Source: Scalesia atractyloides (Eukaryota > Streptophyta > Magnoliopsida > Asterales > Asteraceae). From it: 64,000 nt of DNA. This document shows, piece after piece, positions 47,980-59,068 of this stretch. The position numbers and the translations under genes are program-made. The stretch is taken from assembly GCA_947069175.1 (NCBI GenBank), contig CAMTDV010000013.1, forward strand, positions 57,356,610 to 57,420,609, written 5' to 3'. The notes under the pieces are model-generated. The model ran no database searches and was not told where the DNA came from. It was given only the letters and a program-made list of their open reading frames with translations. Position 1 is the first letter of the stretch. Every line of letters begins with the position of its first letter.

Positions 47980-48150
47980 ACTGTCATTGTCATACTTGAC
48001 GATTATATAGCACATAGGCTTGTCATAAAGGACATTTAAAATACGGCACATAGGCCTGTCACAAATGGACATAATATATGGCACGTAGGCCTGTCACTAA
48101 CGGACATAGGATATGGCACATAGGCCTGTCATTAATGGATGTTTAGTCAC
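47980..48150. repeat. Tandem array of about 40-45-bp units in E4
   Basis: Four units each containing GGCACATAGGCCTGTCA (or a close variant) and a following GGACAT. It directly adjoins the larger minisatellite to its right. Confidence 0.75.
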
Positions 48151-49915
48151 CGCACTGGTGATATTAGCCGGGATTAGGACAGATCACATAGGCTATATAA
48201 AATAAATTATAACCCGAAAGGGTAATACATCACAAATGGATGTTTAATTTATCATCACACTGATGATATTAACCGGGATCAAATATATCACATGGGCTTT
48301 ATAGAATAGATCATAACCCGAAAGGGTAATACATCACTAATGGATGTTTTATTTATCATCGCACTGATGATATTAGCCGGGATCAAATAGATCACATGGG
48401 CTTTATAAAATACATCTTTAATGGATGTTTAATCACCATACTGGTGATATTAGCTAGGATCAAACAGATCACAAAGGCTATATAAAATACATCTCTAACG
48501 GATGTTTAATCACCGCACTGGTGATATTAGCCGGGATCAAACAGATCACAAGGGCTATATAAAATACATCTCTAATGGATGTTTAATCACCGCACTAGTG
48601 ATATTAGCCGGGATCAAACAGATCACAAGGGCTATATAAAATACATCTCTAATGGACGTTTAATCACCGCACTGGTGATATTAGCCGGGATCAAACAGAT
48701 CACAAGGGCTATTTAGCCGGGATCAAATAGATCACAAGGGCTATTTAGCCGGGATAAAACAGACCATAAGGGCTATATAAGATACATCTCTAATGGATGT
48801 TTAATCACTGCACTGGTGATATTAGCCGGGATCAAACAGATCACAAGGGCTATTTAGCCGGGATCAAATAGATCACAAGGGCTATTTAGCCGGGACCAAA
48901 CAGACCACAAGGGCTATATAAGATACATCTCTAATGGATGTTTAATCACCGCACTGGTGATATTAGCTGGGATCAAATAGATCACAAGGGCTATTTAGCC
49001 GGGATCAAATAGATCACAAGGGCTATTTAGCCGGGATCAAATAGATCACAAGGGCTATTTAGCTGGGATCAAACAGACCACAAGGGCTATATAAGATACA
49101 TCTCTAATGTATGTTTAATCACTGCACTGGTGATATTAGCCGGGACAAACAGATCACAAGGGCTTAGCCGGGATCAAATAGATCACAAGGGCTATTTAGC
49201 CGAGATCAAATAGATCACAAGGGCTATTTAGCCGGGATCAAACAGACCACAAGGGCTATTTAGCCAGGATCAAACAGACCACAAGGGCTATATAAGATAC
49301 ATCTCTAATGGATGTTAATCACTGCATGGTGATATTAGCTAGGATCAAACAGATCACAAGGGCTATTTGCCGGATCAAATAGATCACAAGGGCTATTTAG
49401 CCGGGATCAAACAGACCACAAGGGCTATATAAGATACATCTCTAATGGATGTTTAATCACCGCACTGGTGATATTAGCTGGGATCAAACAGATCACAAGG
49501 GCTATTTGCCGGGATCAAATAGATCACAAGGGCTATTTAGCGGATCAATAGATCACAAGGCTATTTAGCTGGATCAAACAGACCAAAGGCTTATAAGATC
49601 ATCTCTAATGTATGTTTAATCACTGCACTGGTGATATTAGCCGGGACAAACAGATCACAAGGGCTTAGCCGGGATCAAATAGATCACAAGGGCTATTTAG
49701 CCGAGATCAAATAGATCACAAGGGCTATTTAGCCGGGATCAAACAGACCACAAGGGCTATTTAGCCGGGATCAAACAGACCACAAGGGCTATATAAGATA
49801 CATCTCTAATGGATGTTTAATCACCGCACTGGTGATATTAACCGGGATCAAACAGATCACAAGGGCTACTTAGCCGGGATCAAATAGATCACAAGGGCTA
49901 TATAAGGTTAGGACA
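48130..49915. repeat. Compound minisatellite inside E4 gag region
   Basis: Two interleaved unit types: a 32-bp unit (GGGATCAAATAGATCACAAG then GGCTATTTAGCC) and a 77-bp unit that adds TAATGGATGTTTAATCACCG and CACTGGTGATATTAGCC. Left units are older and more varied; 32-bp units multiply to the right. A larger copy event is visible: about 200 bp starting at 49101 recur with a 501-bp offset at 49602. The array lies between gag N- and C-terminal remnants. Confidence 0.92.
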
Positions 49916-50449
49916 TAGTCCATTACCTTGGAGGTTAGTGTGATTCCTCAAGTCACACAACCATGAGTATGCACATTACTTGAATGTTAACATAAGAGTA
50001 CCTTAATGATTGATTACTGGTCCCGGTCACCTTCGACCTTGGAGGTTTGGACCTAGTCCCTTACTCCTGGATAGAAGGATAACTTCCCTTAACTATCCTG
50101 ATAGAAGACCCTTTCCTACTTAACTATCATTTCTTGGCCAATGTGTGGTCTACGCCACTTGGCATAATCAAATCTATTAAGGTCTTTTGCAATTATATAG
50201 CAGAGCATAAGTTTCGAGTAAAATCGAGGCGCTCGTTTTGAAGAGGATGCATATATATATATATATATAATGCCAAAGTTCTTCATTAAATTTCCATAAG
50301 AAATTACAATACTAGAACAATGAAATAAACTTGTCATGCAAGGACTTAAAGGAAATAAACATGTCCACACAGGGACTAAAAGAAATAACAATGTCCTCCC
50401 AGGGACTACATATATTTAGAAGAGACTTCCTTCTTTCCTTTGACTAATT
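49916..50449. other. E4 non-coding stretch with (AT)n
   Basis: No ORF supported. It contains an (AT)10-like microsatellite at about 50251-50270, and three variants of CAGGGACTA spaced about 35 bp apart (50338-50410). Confidence 0.5.
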
Positions 50450-51440
50450 TGGAGAGTTTCTTGAAGAACTTATTTGTTTTCTTCTCCGTTTTCTCCGCTT
50501 GCTGCTACATTTCTTTCATCCCTTCTAAGGCCTCATTAATGGCCTCTAGTGGTGGCGGAGATTGTGGTTGAGGTTGTGGCATAACTGGATACTGGTACCC
50601 ATAAGTTGCATATATGGGTCTTGCGACCATGCTTGATAGTCTACCGATGTAGACGGGTTAAAAGGGTAATATCCAGACGTGTCTGGATATGTGGAAATTG
50701 GGTTAGTATAACCCGATGGTGGTGGTTGAACAACAGGTGTTGGTGTTAGTTCCACTATACGTGAAATATTAGAGGGTCCACCCATTTGTGGGTCCTCTTG
50801 AATTGTGGGGTAGGAGTTGGGCAAAGGTGGCAGCGATCCCGACCTTTGTCCGGCACAAACCGACATACGTGCTCCTCGTTTTCTTCTTGGTGGTTCAGGT
50901 GGTGGTTGAGGTTGGTCCACTGGTTCCATGTGGACATCTTCTTGAACCGGGGGTGGTTGAGAGTGGTGAGAAGGAGTGTGGGCAAAAGTGAATTGGCTCC
51001 AATATTGGTCCCACTCATTAGGACCTTGGTAGGGCGATCCGGCATATGAGTTTGAATCGCTCGAAATTTCAATGGGATGTACATTTGATCCCGTCGGTGG
51101 CATCTCCGGGTCGAGTCCTCGTCCATAGGATGTGGCTGGTCCAACTGATTTTGATCGGCTGGAGGCGTGTTAAAATAATGGTTAGGGTTAAATTCCTCAT
51201 GGTAAGAGTGATGAGAATGGGAATGGTGAGAATGATGTGAATGATAGGAGTGGTAGGAATTTTGGGAATGTGAGGGCGAGTGTCTATTGAGAAAGAACGT
51301 CTCGCTGGTTGCCAAGGAGACGAATCTCCTGATTCTTGGTAGGCATCTGGGTTATGATGTTGAGGGAGTATGCGCCCCGATGGTCCTCCCCTCATTTGAC
51401 CTTTTCCTCTTCCACTTTGTCATCTCACACGTGGCGACAT
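50450..51440 (-). pseudogene. E4 gag N-terminal region, His- and Pro-rich
   Basis: ATG at 51440 (MSPRVR) is followed at once by TGA. The coding signal then continues through two more frame changes: MRGGPSGRILPQHHNPDAYQ (51395), a His/Ser/Tyr-rich tract (SYHSHHSHHSHSHHSYHEEF, about 51250-51190), then IEISSDSNSYAGSPYQGP and a Pro-rich stretch with RRKRGARMSVCAGQR (51103-50546). It ends in a Lys-rich segment. The His-rich then Pro-rich order is a type of gag N-terminus I associate with Asteraceae Gypsy elements. No capsid core motif is found before the minisatellite. Confidence 0.6.
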
Positions 51441-52053
51441 TTTCCTGTTAAAAATCAATTCAAAAACATACTAATAACTTAATAGTGAAATGAGTAAATC
51501 CTAGGTCAATGCCTAGACTCGGAAGTCTAAGGAATGTGCACGTGTAAGCTTGAGATTCAACACAAGAAGGATAGTGTTTGTCACACCCCGACCCGCAGCG
51601 GAAATAAGAGTCGGGGCATAATTGGGTTATCACCAAAGCACATGACATTTACTATTATGTTTCATAATTAAATGAAGTCAAAGTTACATTTCTCAAACCT
51701 TCAAACATGTTCATTCATTACAAAGGAAAATAACCAAACATAATAATCCCAAACACTAAATCATTTTATTTCTTCTAATCCAGGTCCTACGTGTTCCTAG
51801 CTGCTGCTGGTTCACCTGTATCATGTGTAAAATGGGAGGTTTTTGGGTCAACATAAGTTGGCGAGTGAACCTTATAGATAAACATTTAATAATGATTTTC
51901 TGGTTAGTTTATCAATAAAATATTGTGCATAATCATAAAAGAGCATATGTATGAAATCAAGCAATGGCAACATCGGTTACAATTATAACATACATTAATA
52001 ATTGATAACATACATGATCATACCAACATCATATGATAATTAACATAAATGAA

Positions 52054-52279
52054 CTGTGAGATCAAGGCTCAATCAAACGGAGCCGATCGTATTGCATGAA
52101 CTGAAAATGTAAATTGAACTGTGTGCTCAAGGCTCAATCAAACGGAGCCGAGCGTATTGCATGAACTTGAAATGTAAATTGAACTGTGCACTCAAGGCTC
52201 AATCAAACGGAGCCGAGCGTATTGCATGAACTTGAAATGTAAATAACCGATCAAGGCTCAATCAAACGGAGCCGATCGT
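52054..52279. repeat. E3 left-LTR hairpin tandem array, 4 units
   Basis: Four units of about 64 bp. The inner stem GGCTC/GAGCC is constant. The outer stem is GATC/GATC in units 1 and 4, GCTC/GAGC in unit 2 and ACTC/GAGC in unit 3. Unit 2 therefore keeps pairing through a double change. Confidence 0.85.
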
Positions 52280-52852
52280 GCGGGCACGCCCTGACCAACC
52301 ACATAATAAAATGGGGATCAAACTCAACCTCGAGGGATGGGGAGTTACGGCCTCAGCAATTGCATGTACTGAAATAATAACTTGCAAACAATTCTAACTA
52401 CTGAACAGCAACAACTAACACACATGTCATGATATGATATATGCACAATAACTTGGTTATAATAAGTAAATGAATAAGACACATGATACACCCCAAAAAT
52501 ATGATTAAAACGGGGAATTTGAAGGGTTCACTCACATTGGGTGCGTTGGATTTGAATTGGTGAGATGCGCACGATTTGGACGAAACGAGATAACAAGGAA
52601 TCACTGACCTAGATAATAATAGGAAAAAAATATATTAAATGGATGGATTTTATTAAAGATTTTTAATGGGATTTTTAGATATAATTTTTGTGATTTTATG
52701 GCTATTTTCTATCCTTAAAAATGTTATTTTTAAGTATTTTTAATTGATTTTTAATTTAAATAAAACAAATAATTATTTAAAAAAAATAATATTTTTTTAC
52801 TGTTTGACCGTTGACCGTTGACCGTTGACCGGTTCGGTCAGCGGTAATTCTT

Positions 52853-53265
52853 GCGCCGAGCGGGATTCGAACCTGTGACCTTCCGTTCACGCGCACGTAG
52901 CTCTACCAACTGAGCTACGTGACTAACCCGATAAAAATCTAGTTTTAATTATATTAATACACTTATTCGAATTTACCGAAAATTCCTTTATTTTACAAAA
53001 CGTTTTATTCTCATCGAACCGGCGTGTGGGACGGAACTCGATCGCGTGACGTGCAGTTTGTGTTGCACACAGTCCACCGCTGGACTGTGTGTCTAACCCG
53101 GTTATATCCTTGAATTATATTATACTTAACAACTACTCAATCTAACCCGGTTAGTTTTATGAATAAAAAGGAATGTTATTACGCAGCGTGTGTGTGTAGC
53201 AAGGATCGAACTCGGGACTCGTATATAAACTTTGCACACAGTCCACCGCTGGACTGTGTGTCTAA
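52853..53265 (-). other. E3 left LTR: three tRNA-like A-box/B-box modules
   Basis: Module a (52853-52926) has perfect A box TAGCTCAGTTGG (52906-52917) and perfect B box GGTTCGAATCC (52863-52873) 44 nt apart, with a 10-bp stem CACGTAGCTC/GAGCTACGTG around the A-box loop. Module b (53022-53095) keeps the 11-bp hairpin, but its B box is scrambled. Module c (53195-53265) keeps the hairpin and GAGTTCGATCC. Acceptor stems do not pair. Confidence 0.6.
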
Positions 53266-54061
53266 CCCGTTAACTATCCGAATTTTATTTGTTCTTAACC
53301 CGTTGTTATGCTCGTCTTCTTCACTAATATTACCGGTTTTACACAGATCACTGGTTCAGGGTTCTACTTCTTAAATAACATGATTACTAGCTTGAATGAA
53401 CAAACCGAACAATTTGAGGGGAAAGAATACCAGACAGGTCGTCTTCTTCAGGAAGTCCGGCGAGAACAGAAAACTCTGTTTTTTGAAACTTCGGCTGAGA
53501 GAGCTAATCAACAGAATTTAAGAGTTAAAATTGAAATTGAATCAGAGTACATGGGTTATTAGCACGATTGAATGTGTTTACCGTCAACTAGCGTGGTTCC
53601 GGCAATTTCCAGAATTTCTCCGGCGAAACCAGAAATCCAGCAGAGTCTTCTGTGACTGACTTTGAGTGACGGAATAATGTTAGTAGTGTCCCTACAATAG
53701 ATTGAAACAGCAAGAGAGTAGAATCTTACTGGTTTGAGTTGGACACGGTTTTCCGGCGAGAGTTGCAGAGAATTCCGGCGACAATTTTCTTGAGCTCAAA
53801 AGACTTGAAAACGCGACGAAAAGGATTTGGAGTGTATTTGGGACAGTTCTGAATCGTATAAATGATTGGAGACGGAATTATTTGAGACTTGAATGTCTTT
53901 CGGTTTCAAAACTCAACACTTGAAGTTTATTCAATCTAACCTTAATTAGAAACCGATATGCGTCGGTTATGAGTTAACTAAACGAACGAAAAACTGATTT
54001 GGCGATTTGGCTTACCGATTTCCGTTATTCAAATACCAATAACCGTTCATCCGAGTTTGCG

Positions 54062-54189
54062 TATAAAGTTCAATTGTTTTCATAATATTAACAGAAAACA
54101 ACTGGTGGCGGAGTGGTTTGGAGACGGAAGGATAAGTCATTAGAGGCAGTTGACCCGGGTTCGAGTCCGGTCAGCTCCAAACATTTTTT
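54062..54189 (+). other. E3 left LTR: Pol III-like transcription unit
   Basis: TATAAA (54062-54067), CAAC just before the body, A box TGGCGGAGTGG (54106-54116), B box GGTTCGAGTCC (54158-54168), and six T at 54184-54189. The A-to-B distance is 52 nt. The 3' acceptor half CAGCTCC pairs partly with the 5' side. It is antisense to the element, about 180-300 bp from the LTR outer end. Confidence 0.6.
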
Positions 54190-54361
54190 ATTTATTTTAT
54201 TTTAACTTTTTATCAAATATAATTTTTATAGTTTGGTTTATATATTAATTATGAAACATTTAAACTCAAAATATTCATAAATACTTAATGAAATTTTGTA
54301 ACTTGATATTTGATTACAAAACGAAGCGGGTTTTGGAAACCCGATTTATACAAATGTTACA

Positions 54362-54380
54362 GTATCCCCTACTTTTAGGA
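54362..54380 (-). other. E3 polypurine tract
   Basis: The minus strand reads TTCCTAAAAGTAGGGGATAC immediately before the 3' LTR. Confidence 0.75.
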
Positions 54381-54395
54381 ATTTCGTCCCGAAAT

Positions 54396-57300
54396 TCAAA
54401 CAGTTGAAGTAGTAGGGAAAAGATGAGGGTATTTTTCACGCATTGAGTCTTCACGTTCCCAAGTAAACTCAGGTCCCCGTTTCGACTCCCAGCGTACCCT
54501 AACAATAGGAATGCGACTTCGACGTAGACGCTTTTCTCCATAGTCCATAATCTCTACTGGCCGTTCGATAAAATGCATGGATTCATCAATCTGAATATCC
54601 TCCAGTGGAATATGAAGATTCTCATCAGCGAGGCACTTCTTCAAGTTCGACACGTGGAATGTGGGATGAATTCTGTCGAGTTCTTCCGGTAGGTCAAGCT
54701 TGTAAGCTACAGGACCTACTCTTTCGAGTATCTTGAAAGGTCCTACGTAACGTGGTGCTAGCTTTCCCTTTTGCCCAAAACGAACTACTCCCTTCCACGG
54801 TGACACTTTTAAAAGCACATGATCACCAACGCTAAACTCCAAGGGCTTCCGTCGTTTATCTGCGTAACTCTTTTGACGACTTTGAGCCGCTAGAAGATTG
54901 TTTCTGATTTGATGAATCTTATCTGTTGTTTCTTGGATCAATTCCGGACCAGTAATTTGAGCTTCCCCAATTTCGTGCCAACAAACAGGAGATCGACACT
55001 TTCGACCATATAAAGCTTCAAAAGGTGCCATGCCGATACTAGAATGATAACTGTTGTTGTACGAAAATTCGACTAACGGTAGGTGAGCGTCCCAATTTCC
55101 CTTGAAGTCTATGACACATGCTCTAAGCATATCCTCAAGGGTTTGAATGGTGCGCTCAGACTGTCCATCAGTTTGGGGATGATAGGCGGTACTGAGATCT
55201 AGTCGAGTGCCCATTGCGGATTGTACTGCCTGCCACGTCCGTGAGGTGAAACGACCATCACGATCAGAAATAATACTTAATGGAACTCCATGACGGCTGA
55301 CAATTTCGCTGATATAAATACGAGCAAGCTTTTCGTTCTTAAAATCTTCTCGAATAGGAATAAAGTGAGCTGATTTTGTGAGTCGGTCTATAATCACCCA
55401 TATAGTGTCATACCCACTAGAAGTGCGAGGTAACCCGGTAATGAAATCCATGGTTATATTTTCCCACTTCCAGACAGGTATTTCTGGTTGGACCAGAAGT
55501 CCTGAGGGTCTTTGGTGTTCAGCCTTTACTTTAGAACAAGTGAGACACTTGGAAACAAAAACGGCAATATCTTTCTTCATTCCAGGCCACCAATAGGTGT
55601 ACCGTAGGTCTTGATACATCTTATCGGCTCCTGGGTGTATAGAATATCGCGACTTATGGGCTTCATGCATGAGTGTTTCACGAAGATTGATATGGTTAGG
55701 AATCCATATACGATCTAGGTAATACAAAATGCCATCAGATTTAGTTTCCAGCTTTAGCTCGGCTCCACAGGACATCTCCTTTTGTACATCTTCCTCTGTT
55801 ATTGAAACGTGTTGAGCTTCTCGAATTTGATCCTTAATATTGGTTATAATTTGCGAACATAGAAGATGAATAGAGTTCGCATAGCCCTTTCGACTAAGTG
55901 CATCAGCCACCACATTTGCTTTACCAGGGTGGTATTTGATTTCACAGTCGTAATCATTTAGAAGTTCGACCCATCTCCGTTGCCTCATATTTAACTCTTT
56001 CTGATTGAAGATGTGTTGAAGACTCTTATGGTCAGTGTATATTTCACACTTCGTGCCATAAAGATAATGTCTCCATATCTTAAGAGCGAATACAACGGCT
56101 CCAAGTTCAAGGTCATGAGTGGTGTAGTTCTTTTCGTGAGTCTTGAGTTGCCTTGAGGCATAAGCTATGACTTTTCCTCTTTGCATGAGAACGCATCCCA
56201 ATCCTTGCCCTGACGCGTCGCAATAGACTACAAAATCATCACAACCTTCAGGAAGAGTGAGGATTGGTGCATCACAAAGTCTTTGCTTGAGGGTTTGAAA
56301 AGCTTCTTCTTGCTTGGGCCCCCATACAAATGGTTTCCCTTTATGGGTTAAAGCCGTGAGTGGCACCGCAATGCGAGAGAAGTTTGAAATGAATCGACGA
56401 TAGTAACCAGCAAGTCCAAGAAAAGACCTTACTTCAGTTGGCGTACGTGGAGCTTGCCATTCTTGAACTGCTTTAATCTTTGATGGGTCCACGTGTATTC
56501 CTTTGTCATTGACTACATGCCCAAGAAATTGCACCTCTTTTAACCAGAATTCACATTTAGAGAACTTGGCATAAAGCTTTTCCTTTTCTAGAAGTGCAAG
56601 AATAAGTCGCAGATGACGCTCATGATCAGCTTTGGATTTTGAATAGATAAGAATATCGTCAATGAACACAATAACAAATCGATCAAGGTAAGGTTTGCAG
56701 ACTCTATTCATTAGGTCCATGAAAACAGCTGGTGCGTTGGTTAATCCAAACGGCATAACCATGAATTCATAGTGACCATATCGAGTTCGAAAAGCAGTTT
56801 TTGGGACGTCTTCTTCATGCACCCTAAGCTGATGATAGCCCGATCGAAGGTCGATTTTCGAAAAGCAACTAGCACCTTGTAGCTGGTCAAGAAGATCATC
56901 TATACGAGGTAAAGGATATCGATTTTTGATAGTTAACTTGTTGAGCTCTCTGTAATCGATGCACATGCGAAAAGATCCATCCTTCTTCTTTACGAAAAGT
57001 ACCGGTGCACCCCAAGGCGATGAGCTGGGACGTATAAATCCCTTGTCTGTCAACTCTTGCAATTGACTGGCTAGCTCTTGCATTTCAGAGGGGGCTAACC
57101 TATATGGAGATTTTGCCACTGGTGTAGCACCAGGTATAAGATCGATACGAAACTCGACATCTCTGATTGGAGGAAGTCCTGAAATGTCGTCAGGAAAAAC
57201 TTGTGGAAAATCTTTTACAACAGGAATATCTTCAAGTTTCTTTTCTGCGGTCCCCTTCTTGATGATATGGGCTAAAAACGCGACATAATTCTTACGAAGG

Positions 57301-58673
57301 TATTTCTGTGCTTGAAGGCAAGACATTAAGTTGAGTCCTTTCGCCGAGGTTTCTCCAATAATTCGAAGAGTCTGACCGTTTGAAAGAGGAATACGAATAA
57401 ATTTCTCACGACATACAACTTCCGCATTATGCTGACTAAGCCAATCCATTCCGACTATGATGTCGAAACTTCCCAGCTTCATAGGAATAAGATCGACTGA
57501 GAAATCGTGATTGTTTAGGGTGAGCGTACAGTTGCGTAAAATAGAGTTTAACAAAACTGGTTTTCCATCTGCAACTTCCACTGTTATGGATTCCGCGAGC
57601 TTATCTCGATTTTTACTTAAGATAGGTTCAAACTCTAATGACACGAAACTTCTATCCGCACCAGTATCAAATAACATAGAGGCATATCTACCATTTATAA
57701 GAAACGTACCGTTGACCACATTGCCGTCAGCTCTGGCCTGGTTTGCGTTAATATTGAAAGCCCTTCCTCTAGCAGGTGGAGGAGCTTGATTTGCTTGGTT
57801 CACTGGGTTGGCTTGGGCCTGAGCATGAATAATATTGACTAATCTTGGACATGTGTTCCTGAAATGACTTGGATCTCCACAGTTGAAACATGCCCGCATA
57901 GGTTGACCCATAGGGTAGTTGGGTTGATAGTATGTTTGGGCTAAATGTTGAGTGGGTGGAAATGGTTGTTGTTGTTGGGCTTGACCCATAAATTGTTGGT
58001 GGGTTTGGGTTATAGGTGGGTGGCGATTTGTTCGCTGAGGTGCGCGGCATTGTTGTACAAGGTGTCCAGCGCGACCGCAGCTGGTACAGTACTGGCAAGG
58101 ATAGTCAGGGGAGTGGTGATACTGACAACGGTTACATTTTGGTAGTGGTCCTGTGTATGGTCTTTTGTATGGCGCGGGTGGAGGAGTGGCTTGTGTGATG
58201 GGTGCAGCAGGAACAGGGGTGTTGGTGTGGGTAACTGCAAAGTTCCTGTTGTTACGCTTCCTCTTGTTACCAAATTTAGAGGAAGGAGTGTGGTGGTTTG
58301 AGGTTTGTCCCTCAGCAGGAGCTTTCTTCTTTTCTTCCTTGAACTTCCCATTACGAATTCGGTTTTCGGTTAGTTCTGTTGCCAACACCATGGCAGCTTC
58401 GAGTGTTACCGGTGAAACACTGAGGACCGAATCTTGGATTTTCGAGGGAAGTCCTCGAATGTAATGTTCGATCAGACGGTAGGTTGGAGTGAATAAGTTT
58501 GGTACCATCTGGTTCAACTCCAAGAACCGTTTGTTGTAAGTAGAGTGATCACCATCTTTTTGTTTCAGGGCATGAAATTCATCTTCCAATTTCTTAATCT
58601 CACTCCTAGGACAGAATCGCCTAGTCATGATCTCCCTTAACTCCTCCCAAGTTAAGGCCATCGCATCTTCCAT
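54396..58673 (-). CDS. E3 Gag(C-term)-Pol polyprotein, 1425 codons uninterrupted
   Basis: Copies the element RNA into DNA and inserts it. Domains by residue: gag capsid end 1-115; CCHC knuckles C196-C209 and C262-C275; protease with LFDTGAD (D336); RT with YRELNKL (about 574) and IDDILIYS (D672, D673); RNase H (D819, E856, D881); integrase zinc region (H1006, H1013, C1043, C1046) and catalytic D1076, D1137, E1173 with exact D-35-E spacing; GPY/F motif at 1311; chromodomain about 1370-1420 ending KYPHLF. Every catalytic residue I can check is present. The annotated start is only the first in-frame codon after a frameshift; the true gag start is at 59068. RT-IN order and the chromodomain identify a Gypsy chromovirus, probably Tekay-like. 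Confidence 0.97.
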   Translation of the reverse strand: MEDAMALTWEELREIMTRRFCPRSEIKKLEDEFHALKQKDGDHSTYNKRFLELNQMVPNLFTPTYRLIEHYIRGLPSKIQDSVLSVSPVTLEAAMVLATELTENRIRNGKFKEEKKKAPAEGQTSNHHTPSSKFGNKRKRNNRNFAVTHTNTPVPAAPITQATPPPAPYKRPYTGPLPKCNRCQYHHSPDYPCQYCTSCGRAGHLVQQCRAPQRTNRHPPITQTHQQFMGQAQQQQPFPPTQHLAQTYYQPNYPMGQPMRACFNCGDPSHFRNTCPRLVNIIHAQAQANPVNQANQAPPPARGRAFNINANQARADGNVVNGTFLINGRYASMLFDTGADRSFVSLEFEPILSKNRDKLAESITVEVADGKPVLLNSILRNCTLTLNNHDFSVDLIPMKLGSFDIIVGMDWLSQHNAEVVCREKFIRIPLSNGQTLRIIGETSAKGLNLMSCLQAQKYLRKNYVAFLAHIIKKGTAEKKLEDIPVVKDFPQVFPDDISGLPPIRDVEFRIDLIPGATPVAKSPYRLAPSEMQELASQLQELTDKGFIRPSSSPWGAPVLFVKKKDGSFRMCIDYRELNKLTIKNRYPLPRIDDLLDQLQGASCFSKIDLRSGYHQLRVHEEDVPKTAFRTRYGHYEFMVMPFGLTNAPAVFMDLMNRVCKPYLDRFVIVFIDDILIYSKSKADHERHLRLILALLEKEKLYAKFSKCEFWLKEVQFLGHVVNDKGIHVDPSKIKAVQEWQAPRTPTEVRSFLGLAGYYRRFISNFSRIAVPLTALTHKGKPFVWGPKQEEAFQTLKQRLCDAPILTLPEGCDDFVVYCDASGQGLGCVLMQRGKVIAYASRQLKTHEKNYTTHDLELGAVVFALKIWRHYLYGTKCEIYTDHKSLQHIFNQKELNMRQRRWVELLNDYDCEIKYHPGKANVVADALSRKGYANSIHLLCSQIITNIKDQIREAQHVSITEEDVQKEMSCGAELKLETKSDGILYYLDRIWIPNHINLRETLMHEAHKSRYSIHPGADKMYQDLRYTYWWPGMKKDIAVFVSKCLTCSKVKAEHQRPSGLLVQPEIPVWKWENITMDFITGLPRTSSGYDTIWVIIDRLTKSAHFIPIREDFKNEKLARIYISEIVSRHGVPLSIISDRDGRFTSRTWQAVQSAMGTRLDLSTAYHPQTDGQSERTIQTLEDMLRACVIDFKGNWDAHLPLVEFSYNNSYHSSIGMAPFEALYGRKCRSPVCWHEIGEAQITGPELIQETTDKIHQIRNNLLAAQSRQKSYADKRRKPLEFSVGDHVLLKVSPWKGVVRFGQKGKLAPRYVGPFKILERVGPVAYKLDLPEELDRIHPTFHVSNLKKCLADENLHIPLEDIQIDESMHFIERPVEIMDYGEKRLRRSRIPIVRVRWESKRGPEFTWEREDSMREKYPHLFPTTSTV

Positions 58674-58711
58674 TCCCCTCTTTCCCTTCTCGGTATTCCA
58701 CCAAGTGAGAG

Positions 58712-59068
58712 CTACCCAAGTAGTCTCCCGGTGGCATAACGAACTTTGCGATCCTCAGGACAATCGCAGTTTAAGAAAACGTTTTCCATCTCCTCGAACC
58801 AACGTTGGAGAGCAGTGACTCCCTCAGTCCCTTCGAATTTTGGGGGATCGCAAGACTTAAAATGTTTGTAGGTGCATTTGCCGGTAGGAGGGTCGTTGAT
58901 GATCTGGTCCTGTTGTTGAGGAGGGTTAGTAGGATTTGCAGCAAGAGCTTGTTGTACTTGTACTACGATGTCAGGTAATATCGTGGCCATTTGGTTGGCG
59001 ATATGAGTGGCCAATCGTTCCTGAGACTTTTCCGATTTCCTACTCCTTCGATGCGATCTATACGACAT
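58712..59068 (-). pseudogene. E3 gag N-terminal part, separated by one frameshift
   Basis: Starts MSYRSHRRSRKSEKSQERLA at 59068. It continues through KFEGTEGVTALQRWFEEMEN and RKVRYATGRLLG, then hits TAG at 58712-58714. Compared with E2 at 26275-26285, one base is missing just before the stop. The expected continuation ALTWWNTEKGKRG lies in the frame of the long downstream ORF. Gag would form the particle that packages the element RNA. The break is small and recent, or could be a sequencing error. Confidence 0.88.

Larger units (their letters stand above)
51579..54361 (-). repeat. E3 3' LTR (left copy)
   Basis: TGTCACACCCCGACCC...TGTTACA, 2783 bp. Same architecture as the E2 LTRs: hairpin array, AT-rich tract, GTTGACCGTTGACC repeats, three tRNA-like modules, CCGGCGA-rich segment, and a plus-strand Pol III-like unit. 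E3 and E2 LTRs are clearly homologous but separate subfamilies. Confidence 0.95.

Noticed and set aside
48130..49915. CRISPR-like array
   Set aside because: Units run head to tail without unique spacers, in a plant retroelement. It is a minisatellite.
50788..51049. Plus-strand frames with Trp/Val-rich products
   Set aside because: They are antisense shadows of the Pro- and His-rich gag N-terminal region of E4.
53308..53562. Open frame of 84 codons on the plus strand, present identically at 61613-61867
   Set aside because: It lies wholly inside the E3 LTRs, antisense, and identity only reflects identical LTRs. The corresponding E2 LTR segment does not keep the frame.
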